A stretch of 64,000 bases of DNA from Candidatus Obscuribacterales bacterium (GTDB lineage Bacteria; Cyanobacteriota; Vampirovibrionia; Obscuribacterales; Obscuribacteraceae). This document shows positions 26,211-35,750 of the stretch, piece after piece. The notes under the pieces are model-generated. The model was not told where the DNA came from. It searched no databases and saw only the letters and a program-made list of their open reading frames with translations. The DNA is taken from assembly GCA_020054205.1 (NCBI GenBank), contig JAGVLS010000010.1, forward strand, positions 1 through 64,000. The letters are read 5' to 3'. Position 1 is the first letter of the stretch. The number at the start of each line of letters is the position of its first letter. The translations under genes and the position numbers were made by a program.

Positions 26211-26250
26211 TAAGTTTGCTAATAATTGTTGTGAGCAAACTTAATTTTAT
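26211..26250 (+). terminator. Rho-independent terminator after rph
   Basis: A perfect 10-bp stem (TAAGTTTGCT at 26211-26220 with AGCAAACTTA at 26234-26243), a 13-base loop, and a following ATTTTAT. Confidence 0.65.
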
Positions 26251-26366
26251 ATAGTAGGCTTATGACAACGACAAGACTAAGTTTACAATAGTGGTCAAGG
26301 GCCGTTATCTGTAGAGATTCTGGCTGCAAGTGACATATAATTCATATATAAATTTGGAATATTTTA

Positions 26367-27917
26367 GTGCCTGCTTCAGAGAAAAATTTTGATCCTATTA
26401 AAGCGACTTTTGCCGACATTAGTCCTATTAGGGTTTTTGTCTCTAGCTGCCGTGTTTTTTGCCAAATATGGTATTGGCAAGGATTGAATGGCGCTATTAG
26501 AGTTATTCCAATTATTTGGACAATTATTGTGGCGGTAAGAGGCTTTGCTGCCTGGCATGCTTTTGAATATCAACGTTTAAGCCAATTAAAAGAATCAGGA
26601 CATAGTCTGGAAGAAGCTTGCTTATCTGACGAACAATACGAATATTTTAAAAAACTCGGGCAATGGTTACGTATTAAATTACATAAGCTTGGTCCAACAT
26701 TTATAAAAATTGGGCAGACTTTATCGACAAGAGCCGATTTAGTACCTTTGCCAGCTTTAATTGAATTGTCTTCTCTACAAGAAGATGCCGAACCTTATGC
26801 CAATGAAATTGCTTTTGACACTATAAAACGCGAATTAGGACAAAGCAAAGAAAAATTGTTTTTACGATTTGATGCAACACCAATTGCTGCTGCTAGTTTA
26901 AGTCAGGCATATTCAGCTGTTTTACATGATGGACGAGATGTTGTTGTAAAAGTTCAACGACCTGATTTAGACAAAATAGTTATTAAAGACATACAAGTAC
27001 TTAAATCCATTGCGTTGGAAGTAATGAAATATCCAAGCTTGTGTCGGCATACTGACTGGGTTTCAATTGTTAGTGAATTTTCTCGCACGATTTTAGAAGA
27101 AATTGATTATATTCGTGAAGGAAAAAATGCTGATCGTTTTCGGCATAATTTTCGCAACAGTGAATACATTTATATTCCTAGAATTATCTGGCGCTTAACA
27201 GGGAGACGTGTGCTTACTATAGAATATGTCTCGGGTGCTAAAGTTACTGATAATGCTGCCCTTGATGCCATGGGTATTGATAAGCGTGAATTGACAAAAA
27301 TTGGCGCGAATTTTTATTTGCAACAGCTTTTAGAACATGGATTTTTTCATGCTGATCCGCACCCAGGTAATATGCGTGTCATGCCTGATGGTCGCATTGG
27401 TATATTTGATTTTGGTATGGTCGGCAATTTATCACCAGACCTTAAGGAAAGTATGGTAAATGCTCTTTTGCATGTGATTAAAAGACAATATCGTGAGCTT
27501 GTGGATGACTTTGTGAATATGGGATTTCTTACTCCTTATGTGGATGGAGACAAATTAAGCAATGAATTGACACCGATTGTGGATGCACGCTTCCAGGAAG
27601 AACTATCAAAAGTTCGATTTAGGAAGGTAGTGTTTGATTTTTCAGATATAGTCTATCGATATCCTTTTCGACTGCCCTCTGAGTTCACATATGTGATGAG
27701 AGCGCTATTAACCTTAGAAGGAGTAGCAATTGTGATATGCCCAGAATTCAATTTTATCGAGGCGGTTTTGCCCTTTGCTTCTAGACTTATGTTGAAAAAT
27801 AAAGGTATAAAATTACTTGTTTTAAAAGAAGTATTTCCTGATGGACATTTTAGTCCGCAGGCTGCTATTAACTTATTCAAAAATGCCCATAGAATGTCCA
27901 GCCAATCTAAGTTTTAG
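26367..27917 (+). CDS. ABC1/ADCK/UbiB-family atypical kinase
   Basis: The 516-residue protein shows the UbiB kinase-like core: the KxGQ motif KLGPTFIKIGQTLSTR, an Ala-rich nucleotide loop (AAASLSQAYSA), VVVKVQRP with the ion-pair Lys, EIDYIREGKNADRF, HADPHPGNM and FDFGMVG. Relatives support quinone synthesis or lipid homeostasis at the membrane by ATPase activity. One or two hydrophobic segments lie near residues 45-65 and the C-terminus. The start is GTG 26367, with a weak GGA nine bases upstream. Confidence 0.92.
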   Translation: MPASEKNFDPIKATFADISPIRVFVSSCRVFCQIWYWQGLNGAIRVIPIIWTIIVAVRGFAAWHAFEYQRLSQLKESGHSLEEACLSDEQYEYFKKLGQWLRIKLHKLGPTFIKIGQTLSTRADLVPLPALIELSSLQEDAEPYANEIAFDTIKRELGQSKEKLFLRFDATPIAAASLSQAYSAVLHDGRDVVVKVQRPDLDKIVIKDIQVLKSIALEVMKYPSLCRHTDWVSIVSEFSRTILEEIDYIREGKNADRFRHNFRNSEYIYIPRIIWRLTGRRVLTIEYVSGAKVTDNAALDAMGIDKRELTKIGANFYLQQLLEHGFFHADPHPGNMRVMPDGRIGIFDFGMVGNLSPDLKESMVNALLHVIKRQYRELVDDFVNMGFLTPYVDGDKLSNELTPIVDARFQEELSKVRFRKVVFDFSDIVYRYPFRLPSEFTYVMRALLTLEGVAIVICPEFNFIEAVLPFASRLMLKNKGIKLLVLKEVFPDGHFSPQAAINLFKNAHRMSSQSKF

Positions 27918-28003
27918 ATAATTTAGCAAAATATAACTTTAATATAGGGGAAAACCCCACTGAAGAGCATAAAAACAACTTATCTTGCTTATTAAAGGCT
28001 AGA

Positions 28004-28034
28004 TTGCTTGGATAACTTATATTACAGTTATAAT
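28004..28034 (+). promoter_or_regulatory. Possible promoter of the zinc-ribbon membrane protein gene
   Basis: A perfect TATAAT at 28029-28034 lies 25 bases before the start codon. TTGCTT (28004-28009) is 19 bases upstream, a long spacer, so the -35 is doubtful. The leader would be very short. Confidence 0.4.
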
Positions 28035-28058
28035 TGTGAGCTATAGAGGTGACTGAGA

Positions 28059-28556
28059 TTGGCAATGGTCCTAGATAGCACGATTCCTCAAATTAGTAAT
28101 TCTCAATGCCTAAATTGTGGCAATGAAATAAATGCCTCTCATCGATTTTGTGGTGAGTGTGGAGTAGCTAAAGTATTGCCTTCTCAGCAAATAAATAAAA
28201 TTCCTGAGTTTGCTAGAGCAAAATTAGTAAATAGCAATCGTGTTTACCAAGAATTGCAAGAAGAAGCAGGGAAAATAGTTGTTTTAATTGCTCGTGAGCG
28301 CTTGTTTTTATATATGCACTGGCTCATATTTATTGGGCTCAATTTATTTGGTTTTTGGATAGCAATTAAGTGTTATTCGGATTATGTAGGGGATGAGATG
28401 ACAAAAATCATGATTGCATCCACTCCTTTTTTATACGTCAACTTAATGACGTTATTATGCCTAGTACCTATTAAAGGAACACGCTTAGAAATATCCCGCT
28501 TAAAAGAACGTTTGACTTATGTCAAATTTAAAATGGAATTCGGGCATTTATTGTAA
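28059..28556 (+). CDS. Zinc-ribbon membrane protein
   Basis: A 165-residue protein with an N-terminal zinc ribbon (QCLNCGNE then FCGECGVA, two CxxC pairs), a helical linker, and two transmembrane helices at about residues 90-110 and 123-143, ending in a basic helix. Its plan resembles the protein at 2787-3146. AGAGGTGA at 28045-28052 is six bases from TTG 28059 and twelve from ATG 28065, so the start is uncertain by two codons. Function unknown. Confidence 0.8.
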   Translation: MAMVLDSTIPQISNSQCLNCGNEINASHRFCGECGVAKVLPSQQINKIPEFARAKLVNSNRVYQELQEEAGKIVVLIARERLFLYMHWLIFIGLNLFGFWIAIKCYSDYVGDEMTKIMIASTPFLYVNLMTLLCLVPIKGTRLEISRLKERLTYVKFKMEFGHLL

Positions 28557-28568
28557 TTGTCTGATTTA

Positions 28569-30023
28569 TTAAGAATTAGGATTCCAGCGTAAATTAGGTT
28601 TTCTAGCTGCTAGTGCTTCGTCTAATTTACCGACCGGAGTTTTGGTTGGTGCATTTAAAACTATGTCTGGGGACTCAATTGTTTCTTTGTCAATTTGGAG
28701 CATTACATCAATGAATTCATCTAGTGTTTGTTTAGATTCTGTTTCAGTTGGTTCGATCATCATAGCTTCAGGAACAAGTAAAGGAAAATAAACTGTTGGA
28801 GCATGAATGCCAAAATCCAATAATCTTTTAGCAATATTAGTAGTGCTTACACCGCGTGCTTTTTGTTTGCTGCCAGACATAACAAATTCGTGCATGCAAG
28901 ATTGAGTGTAAGGAAACTGATAATTATTTTTGAGTTTTGACTTTAAGTAATTTGCACTTAAAATTGCATCTTTTGAAACTTGGCTAAGTCCATTTGCACC
29001 GTGGGCAAGTATATAACTTAATGCTCTAACTAAAATGCCAAAATTTCCATAAAATCCTTTGATTTTTCCTACAGATTGAGGGCGATCATAATCAAAGCTG
29101 TATGAATTATCATTGTTTTTCTTAACAATAGGTACAGGTAAAAATGGTTCTAAGTGTTGTCTTACTGCCACTGCACAACCACCAGGACCGCCTCCACCAT
29201 GAGGAGTAGAAAAGGTCTTGTGGAGATTTAAATGGCAAACATCAAAGCCCATATCGCCTGGACGGACCAAACCCATAATGGCATTTAAATTAGCACCATC
29301 GTAATAAAGTAATGCACCACTATCATGGACAAGTTTTTGAATATATTGAATATCTTCTTCAAATAGTCCCAATGTATTAGGGTTAGTGAGCATAATTGCT
29401 GCCACATCAGGACCAAGAGATGCTTTTAACGAATCTATATCAACTAGCCCTTTAACGTTCGAGCCAATTTCGACTACTTCAAAACCAGCTAGAGCAGCTG
29501 AAGCTGGATTTGTACCATGTGCTGTATCAGGGACGATCACTTTAACGCGCGAATTATCACCCTTATTTTTAAAATAAGCTTTAATGAGCATTAGTCCTAA
29601 TAACTCGCCTTGTGCTCCAGCTGATGGCTGCAAGGTGACAGCTGGTAAGCCAACAATATCGGCGATATTTTGTTGCAAACTGTAGAGAAGCTCTAAAGCA
29701 CCTTGGATTTGATCTTCAGGTTGCAGAGGATGAAGCTCTCTAAAACCAGCAATATTTGCCATTGCGTCATTAATTTTTGGGTTGTACTTCATTGTGCATG
29801 AGCCTAAAGGATAAAATCCTGTGTCAATACAATGATTTAGATTGGAAAGACCAACAAAATGTCTTACTACTTCTAATTCACTAAGTTCTGGCAAACTTGG
29901 ACTTGATTGGCGGATAAATGATTTAGGCAATAAATCGTCAATATTTTTTTTCCGCACTTGTACTTTGGGAAATAATATTGCTTGTCTATCTTTGGTTGAT
30001 TTTTCAAAAATTAGTTTGTTCAT
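28569..30023 (-). CDS. gcvPB: Glycine dehydrogenase (decarboxylating) subunit 2
   Basis: The beta half of the split P-protein of the glycine cleavage system, which decarboxylates glycine with PLP. The 484-residue protein has [60 protein letters not shown] and the PLP lysine in [18 protein letters not shown]. No gcvPA, gcvT or gcvH is in the window, so the other components lie elsewhere. It precedes an RNase D-like gene on the other side by 21 bases; the two are read in the same direction with the exonuclease first. Confidence 0.96.
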   Translation of the reverse strand: MNKLIFEKSTKDRQAILFPKVQVRKKNIDDLLPKSFIRQSSPSLPELSELEVVRHFVGLSNLNHCIDTGFYPLGSCTMKYNPKINDAMANIAGFRELHPLQPEDQIQGALELLYSLQQNIADIVGLPAVTLQPSAGAQGELLGLMLIKAYFKNKGDNSRVKVIVPDTAHGTNPASAALAGFEVVEIGSNVKGLVDIDSLKASLGPDVAAIMLTNPNTLGLFEEDIQYIQKLVHDSGALLYYDGANLNAIMGLVRPGDMGFDVCHLNLHKTFSTPHGGGGPGGCAVAVRQHLEPFLPVPIVKKNNDNSYSFDYDRPQSVGKIKGFYGNFGILVRALSYILAHGANGLSQVSKDAILSANYLKSKLKNNYQFPYTQSCMHEFVMSGSKQKARGVSTTNIAKRLLDFGIHAPTVYFPLLVPEAMMIEPTETESKQTLDEFIDVMLQIDKETIESPDIVLNAPTKTPVGKLDEALAARKPNLRWNPNS

Positions 30024-30044
30024 TTTGCCTCAATTACAATTTAC

Positions 30045-30695
30045 TTAATGCTCAAAAATATTTTGCCAATTATTTAAGTCAAGTTCGCAAAGGGTAGGTA
30101 TAAATTCATAAAGCCTATTAGCCAGTGGAAGTAAATTTTCTCTTTCCAACAGTATTTTTAATTTGTTGTAAATTGGGATTAACACTCGTACATCATTAGC
30201 AGCATATTCTATTTGTGATTCGCTTAAATCTTCTTTTGCCCAATCGCTGGTTTGATCTGCTTTATCCATTTCTATATTCAATAATTCTTTGGTGAGATCT
30301 TTTAAGCTATGTCGGTCGGTATATGTCCTAACTAGCTTAGAGGCAATTTTTGTACACCATAATGGAGTAGCTTCAATATGAAGATAATATTTCAAAACTG
30401 CAATATCAAAACGGGCATAATGAAATAGTTTTGTAACTGATGTGCTTGTAAGTAGTTTTTTTAAGTTTGGAGAAACTTCTGATTTATAGCGAATAAAGCT
30501 AACAACACCTTCGTTATCGCATAGTTGAACTAAGCATAGGCGATCTCTTGGAATATTAAGTCCACGCGTTTCTGTATCAATAGCAATTAAGTCTTTAGTT
30601 AGATAATGCTCTAATCTGTCTTTGGGTAAGTCAGATTCAAACAGATCGGGTTTTTTATGCTCAATATAGTGAGTTATTTTTAGGGCGCCTGCCAT
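30045..30695 (-). CDS. RNase D-like 3'-5' exonuclease
   Basis: A 216-residue DEDDy exonuclease: AIDTETRGL (DxE), HYARFDIAVL (third Asp) and YAANDVRVL (Tyr and last Asp). It lacks the HRDC domains of E. coli RNase D and matches the short exonuclease-only type. It would trim RNA 3' ends using two metal ions. It lies 21 bases upstream of gcvPB in the same direction. Confidence 0.9.
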   Translation of the reverse strand: MAGALKITHYIEHKKPDLFESDLPKDRLEHYLTKDLIAIDTETRGLNIPRDRLCLVQLCDNEGVVSFIRYKSEVSPNLKKLLTSTSVTKLFHYARFDIAVLKYYLHIEATPLWCTKIASKLVRTYTDRHSLKDLTKELLNIEMDKADQTSDWAKEDLSESQIEYAANDVRVLIPIYNKLKILLERENLLPLANRLYEFIPTLCELDLNNWQNIFEH

Positions 30696-30798
30696 TATTT
30701 AGACCTCAGTCTGTTAATTATAAGTTGATACAAGACATTTCTTTTTCAAATAAGTTTTAATAATAAGATATGATGGAATTGAAAAGGGGAATATTGTT

Positions 30799-30831
30799 AT
30801 GCTTTGTTGTCAATTAGGACAAATATGTTGA
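30799..30831 (+). CDS. Ten-codon upstream ORF with three Cys codons
   Basis: ATG 30799 is preceded by AGGGGA at 30784-30789 (nine-base spacing). It encodes MLCCQLGQIC and stops at TGA 30829-30831, overlapping the likely ATG (30825) of the exported protein. It uses the strongest ribosome site in the region, so it may couple or attenuate translation. Expression is unproven. Confidence 0.25.
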   Translation: MLCCQLGQIC

Positions 30832-31955
30832 ACAGCTTAAAAAGAGCAAAAATATTATTGGTTTCATTATTGCTTATGAGTAATAGCTGTTTTTGGTTAT
30901 TGCCTGGTTTGGCGTATAAATCTTCAATTGCAGCTGTTCATATCATGAATAAATTAGAAAATGGAGATAATGCCGATCCTAATATTTCTTCTACATTTTT
31001 GCTTGACATGGCAAAAGCTATTGCTCGTTGGGGTTTACCACAAGGTTTTTTCTTAACTAGCGATACTTATGCAAATCAGCCGGCAATAGATTTACGTCTC
31101 TTACTTTTATACGATTCTGGATTGGTGAAAGTCCCTTTAAAAGTTGTATTGCCAAATAAAGGTAGTAAAACTGATGCACCTACATTGCAACATAAAATAA
31201 TTCCTGATCCTATTGCCGGCAATTTGGTTCAAGGCAAGGAAGCTGAAAAAAACAAACAAGAAAAAAAAGTTGAACAAACATCAAGTAATAATGATGCGTC
31301 AATTTCGTATAATCTTGGCGGATTAGAAAAACAAACTGATGAAGATAAAGGCAAGCAAAAAGTAAATGATAATTATATTGCTTATACTAGCCCTTCTATA
31401 TTAACTGAAAAAGCTACACGAGTTGATGTAGAAGGTGCCAACGAACATGTTTTTCGATTATGGACTTATAGACCAAATAAAATTGCTCAACCAGTATTAC
31501 CTAGTTATATAAATAAAACAGATCAAGAATTTAAAGGCAGCTTTATTATTAGTTCTTGCCGGATTAAATCTATAAATGGACGCAAATTAGTAGTTGCCGA
31601 TGGAAGCTTGCTTGTATCTGTTAAAGGTGAGCCAATTTCAATTCAAACAATAAATTCTTTAATTACATTGGAGCCAGGCACAACTACTTTGATGTCTTTA
31701 TCTGATTTAGACTTGATAAAAATAATTGAATTGCCTAAAAAACAAAGTATAGAAATACTGCTCAAGGGTAAGACTAAAAGTAATGATATAAATTGTCTAA
31801 TAGGCGATGCGATATCTATAAATGGCAATAAAATTGATAAGACAAGACTTTCGATAAGTGAAATGCTTGATAAAGAGCCTCTGTTGCAGCTAAATGATAA
31901 AATTGCCGGAGAAGAATTTTCTGCAATTAAACAATTACGAGAGCGGATAAAATAA
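30825..31955 (+). CDS. Exported protein of unknown function
   Basis: About 376 residues. From ATG 30825 it starts MLNSLKRAKILLVSLLLMSN, a basic N-terminus and hydrophobic core resembling a signal peptide or anchor (cleavage possibly after GLAYK). The middle, about residues 135-185, is Lys/Glu/Gln/Asn-rich and disordered; the rest is beta-like. An in-frame TTG at 30804 would add seven residues; neither start has a well-spaced ribosome site. No domain recognised. It is convergent with glcF, ending ten bases from it. Confidence 0.75.
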   Translation: MLNSLKRAKILLVSLLLMSNSCFWLLPGLAYKSSIAAVHIMNKLENGDNADPNISSTFLLDMAKAIARWGLPQGFFLTSDTYANQPAIDLRLLLLYDSGLVKVPLKVVLPNKGSKTDAPTLQHKIIPDPIAGNLVQGKEAEKNKQEKKVEQTSSNNDASISYNLGGLEKQTDEDKGKQKVNDNYIAYTSPSILTEKATRVDVEGANEHVFRLWTYRPNKIAQPVLPSYINKTDQEFKGSFIISSCRIKSINGRKLVVADGSLLVSVKGEPISIQTINSLITLEPGTTTLMSLSDLDLIKIIELPKKQSIEILLKGKTKSNDINCLIGDAISINGNKIDKTRLSISEMLDKEPLLQLNDKIAGEEFSAIKQLRERIK

Positions 31956-31965
31956 TTGATTTTAT

Positions 31966-33264
31966 TTAGCTGGGTTTTTGCCCTTCGTCGTCGTTATATG
32001 CCTCATCTAAAATTTCAGCTAAATGAACAACTTGTGTATTGAGTCCTTGTTTATCAATTCCAGCTTTAATTTGTAACATACAACCTGGATTTGTTGTGAC
32101 TACATAATCTGCTTTTGTTTCAGCAATATAATTAATTTTTCTGGCAAGGACCTGAGAGCTGAGTTCATCATGTGTCAAATTGAAAATGCCAGCGCTGCCA
32201 CAACAATGTTCTGCTTCTTTAAGTTCTATTAGAGTCAAGCCGGCAATAGGCTTCAATAAATCAATAGGATCATTCAGGATTTTTTGGACGTGTGCAAGAT
32301 GGCATGCTGCATGGTATGCAACTTTTATATTCAGTACTTTCGGCGTGCAGGTAAAAGGAAATTTTTTCAAATACTCGCTTATATCAAAAATTCTTTTTGA
32401 AAAATTCTCTGCTCTTTCATGCCATTCTGTATCATGGCTTAGCAATTCGCCATAACTCTTTAACATTGCTCCACAGCCAGCTGATGTAACAATGATTGGG
32501 TTATTAGCGCCATTTTGTTCAAAAAATTCAATATTACGTTTAGCTAAATCTGTTGCAATATCAACTTCGCCAGCATGCGCAGCCAGCGCCCCGCAACAAG
32601 TTTGGGGGGGGACTCGAACAATATGTTTTTGCTTGGTTAATAGTCTAATAGATGCGTGATTGACATGATTATAAAATATATCCATCACGCAGCCCCCGAA
32701 AAATTCTACTTGTTGATTTTTCTCACCCGCTTGCCATGATAGCTTGGGTAAAGGTTGATATTTTTTGATTTCAGGCAAAAATTCTTGCCATTTAGCTATG
32801 TTTTTTAAGAAGCTTTGTGCCAATATAGATTTGCTAGTTAATTTGTCTAATTGTATACTTTGCCATAGTCTAAGCAATTTTCCTATTTGTCTTAGTTTTG
32901 AATAATTAGGCAATACATTTCTAAAAATATAACGCAATAATTTTCTGACAGTAGGATTTTGTTGCTTTGCTAATTGTGTTTTTGTCTCAAACAAAATTTT
33001 TTCGTACTGTACTCCTGATGGGCAGGCAGTTTGGCAGCCCATGCAACCAAGACATGAATTAATATGTTCAGATAAACGCTCATCTGGACCAAGCTCACCT
33101 TGTTGCCAAAGATTAATTAGCTGGATGCGCCCTCGAGGTGACTCGGTTTCACGTCCGGTTGCTAAATAGGTTGGGCAAGCAGGTAAGCATAAGCCACAAT
33201 GTATGCAAGCCGATAATAAATCTGGATTTTTGAGAGGAATTGATTTTTTGTCTTGATTTGTCAT
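31966..33264 (-). CDS. glcF: Glycolate oxidase iron-sulfur subunit
   Basis: The 432-residue protein has two N-terminal [4Fe-4S] motifs, CIHCGLCLPACP and CLGCMGCQTACP, followed by two CCG domains (FFGGCVMDIF, QTCCGALAAHAG, HAACHLAHVQ, EHCCGSAGIF) that bind another cluster. It passes electrons from the flavin subunits to the quinone pool. It lies two bases after the flavin subunit gene, in one operon. A glcD-type catalytic subunit is not in the window. Confidence 0.93.
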   Translation of the reverse strand: MTNQDKKSIPLKNPDLLSACIHCGLCLPACPTYLATGRETESPRGRIQLINLWQQGELGPDERLSEHINSCLGCMGCQTACPSGVQYEKILFETKTQLAKQQNPTVRKLLRYIFRNVLPNYSKLRQIGKLLRLWQSIQLDKLTSKSILAQSFLKNIAKWQEFLPEIKKYQPLPKLSWQAGEKNQQVEFFGGCVMDIFYNHVNHASIRLLTKQKHIVRVPPQTCCGALAAHAGEVDIATDLAKRNIEFFEQNGANNPIIVTSAGCGAMLKSYGELLSHDTEWHERAENFSKRIFDISEYLKKFPFTCTPKVLNIKVAYHAACHLAHVQKILNDPIDLLKPIAGLTLIELKEAEHCCGSAGIFNLTHDELSSQVLARKINYIAETKADYVVTTNPGCMLQIKAGIDKQGLNTQVVHLAEILDEAYNDDEGQKPS

Positions 33265-33266
33265 AT

Positions 33267-34463
33267 TTATAAAATTACAAATGGATTTAAATTGCCTTTA
33301 GGATCAAAAACCTTTTTTAAATTACCAGTTAATTTTTCAATATTGGGATCGGATTGAGGTATGTTTTTTATACAATAAAGAGGATTTTGATAAGCAATAG
33401 TAAATGGCTCGACAATTTCTTTGCTTATTTGAGATAGCGCTTCAATAGTTTTATCTAATTCTGTCTCTTTCACAAAACATATAAATTGTCCTTGTTTGGG
33501 GCATGCATGCCAAATAATATCTTTATTGTAAGTTTTCAGTTTTTCAGCTAATAAAATCATTTTACTAAATGTTAGATTAATAGTAATAGGAAATCCGTAT
33601 TGGCTTAGGGTGTGATTGCTCATTCTTTCCCAAAACAAGCTTTCAAATTGGCTTTCTATATTGATAATCAAATTTGTTTTATAGCTAAGCAAAGCAATTA
33701 AAAAATCTCTGGTTTTTGTTATTTGTTCATTAGAACCTTCAATTTTTATAGAAACAATATATGGACTATCTGTTGTTAAATTAACTGTTTTTTCACTCTG
33801 GAAATCTGTTATATATTCTCTATTTGTTAGTTCTAAACAGCTCAATGGTAAATTCGATAGTAATAATTGTTGTATGTTATTCATGCATTGTTTTATGTCT
33901 GAGAATTGGAGACAAAATGTTGTGGAATATTTTTGTCTAGCGTATAAACGTAAAGTGGCTTCGACAATTATGCCAAAGCAACTATGCGTGCCGATAAAAA
34001 TCTTACTTAGATCGTAGCCGCTTACATTTTTTACTACTTTACCGCCACATTTTACAATTTGACCGTTTGTTAAAACTACTGTCATACCTAGAATCAAATT
34101 TGATAGCCTTCCAAATTTGTGTTCTAGGCAGCCGCCATAACCATTATTTATAATACTAAAAAGAGATATTTCATTTTTTGTTGCCATAACTGGCCAAGCT
34201 AAATTATCTTTGCTTATTAAAGATTTGAGATTGGATAATGTAATACCAGTGCCAACCGATATCACTTGATCTGATGGGGAATAATAACTAACTTGATCAA
34301 TTTTTGATAAATCTAAGACATTTATAGTTGTGTATTTTGAATCTTCAATTTCGCTTAGTGGATAATCAGGTATGATTGCTTCATTGCTAGAGCATGTAGA
34401 TATAAAGTTAGATAAGGACTGAATATCATTAATTTGCTTACTATGTGTTTTAGATGTTTGCAT
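33267..34463 (-). CDS. glcE: Glycolate oxidase FAD-binding subunit
   Basis: The 398-residue protein has a PCMH-type FAD domain: YYSPSDQVISVGTGITLSNL, SIINNGYGGCLEHKFGRLSN, NLILGMTVVLTNGQIVKCGG and VVKNVSGYDLSKIFIGTHSC, matching GlcE more than GlcD. It is Asn- and Ser-rich and slightly longer than usual. It is cotranscribed with glcF. Substrate assignment to glycolate rests on the pairing; lactate or another 2-hydroxy acid is possible. Confidence 0.85.
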   Translation of the reverse strand: MQTSKTHSKQINDIQSLSNFISTCSSNEAIIPDYPLSEIEDSKYTTINVLDLSKIDQVSYYSPSDQVISVGTGITLSNLKSLISKDNLAWPVMATKNEISLFSIINNGYGGCLEHKFGRLSNLILGMTVVLTNGQIVKCGGKVVKNVSGYDLSKIFIGTHSCFGIIVEATLRLYARQKYSTTFCLQFSDIKQCMNNIQQLLLSNLPLSCLELTNREYITDFQSEKTVNLTTDSPYIVSIKIEGSNEQITKTRDFLIALLSYKTNLIINIESQFESLFWERMSNHTLSQYGFPITINLTFSKMILLAEKLKTYNKDIIWHACPKQGQFICFVKETELDKTIEALSQISKEIVEPFTIAYQNPLYCIKNIPQSDPNIEKLTGNLKKVFDPKGNLNPFVIL

Positions 34464-34583
34464 ATATAGTACTTTACAAAGAAAATATTATTGAATTGTT
34501 GTAAGTTAAGCACAATGATAATGACAATAAATGAGTTGAGATTGAAATATATGACATCTGGACAATGTTTATAAAGGAAGATT

Positions 34584-35714
34584 GTGAGTAATAAAAGAAA
34601 AAAAGTTATTGTCTCTGGCTATTATGGCTTCAAGAATTTGGGTGATGAAGCTATTTTAGAAGAGCTTATTCACGAATTAGAAAGCTTTGTATCATTATCG
34701 GATATTGTTGTTCTTTCAAAAGATATGGAATTTACAAAACAAACTTTTCAGGTTGATTCCATATCTCGATATAATTTGTTGTCTTTTATATCTCTATTGT
34801 TTGATGCAAGACTCTTTATTAGCGGTGGAGGTGGTTTATTCCAAAATCGCCGCTCACTACTTTCAATTTTATTTTATGGCTTTTATATTTTTCTAGCTCG
34901 GTTAACAGGCACAAAATGCTTATTTTATGCGCAAGGCTTGGGTCCGTTTTATGGATCGTTTTCAAAATCATTGTCTATATGGTTTATTTCATTCTGCCAT
35001 AATGTAACTGTAAGAGATAAAAATTCATTTGATATGCTGCGTAAAGCTGGTATCAAAGCAGTACTAAGTGCTGATCCTGTTTGGTTGCTCAAAGCAGGAT
35101 CTTTAAATGAATATATTGATAAACAAATAAGTGAGATAAAAGGCAGAAATAGCAATAACAAACTGTTAGCTATTTCATTACGCCCTAGTGCTAATTTTAC
35201 TGATGATCACTTGGCAGGGTTATTGCAGTGTTTAGATAATGAATTACCGCAAAACTATGAAATCTTACTTTTATGTTTGCAGCCAGAACAAGATTTTGAA
35301 ATATCAATGAAGTTTCAGAATCTGTGGCAACAAAAAGGGCGTTATGCCATTGTTTTAAATACGCAGGATAAATTTATTAAGGCTAGTCAATGGTTAAAGC
35401 TCTTTAGCGAATGTGATTTAGTAATTGCTATGCGCTTGCATGCTTTGATTATGGCTTTAAAGAGCTATGTACCGGTTATTGGGCTTGCTTATGATCCTAA
35501 AGTGAGTAATCTATTACGTGAGTTTGAGCAACCAGTCTTAAATCTTGCCAATGAGGCAGATTTATTATTGTGGCAAAAAACCTTGAAATATACTCTAGGC
35601 AATCTTCCAGAGTTGTCAGATAAAGCAAAGTCCAAGCTTGTTACCGTTAAAAATTTGTCTTGCCAGAACTTTAATATTCTCGCTAGAATTTTAGAGACTC
35701 ATCTGGGAAGTTAA
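34584..35714 (+). CDS. csaB: CsaB-type polysaccharide pyruvyl transferase
   Basis: Adds ketal pyruvate to a secondary cell-wall polymer, in other bacteria the anchor for S-layer proteins. The 376-residue protein begins VIVSGYYGFKNLGDEAILEE, typical of the family, with FISGGGGLFQN, FYAQGLGPF, VRDKNSFDMLRKAG and AMRLHALIMAL. The start is GTG 34584, preceded by AAGGAAG. It is followed 36 bases later by a WecG/TagA glycosyltransferase, as in many cyanobacteria and Firmicutes. Confidence 0.93.
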   Translation: MSNKRKKVIVSGYYGFKNLGDEAILEELIHELESFVSLSDIVVLSKDMEFTKQTFQVDSISRYNLLSFISLLFDARLFISGGGGLFQNRRSLLSILFYGFYIFLARLTGTKCLFYAQGLGPFYGSFSKSLSIWFISFCHNVTVRDKNSFDMLRKAGIKAVLSADPVWLLKAGSLNEYIDKQISEIKGRNSNNKLLAISLRPSANFTDDHLAGLLQCLDNELPQNYEILLLCLQPEQDFEISMKFQNLWQQKGRYAIVLNTQDKFIKASQWLKLFSECDLVIAMRLHALIMALKSYVPVIGLAYDPKVSNLLREFEQPVLNLANEADLLLWQKTLKYTLGNLPELSDKAKSKLVTVKNLSCQNFNILARILETHLGS

Positions 35715-35750
35715 ATATAGCTTTCTCTGAGAGATTAGGCACCACTTTCG

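Noticed and set aside
27947-27958. GGGG-AAAA-CCCC hairpin after the UbiB gene as a terminator
   Set aside because: Only four base pairs and no following T-run.
30024-30044. Glycine riboswitch before gcvPB
   Set aside because: Only 21 bases separate gcvPB from the upstream exonuclease gene; there is no room for the aptamer.
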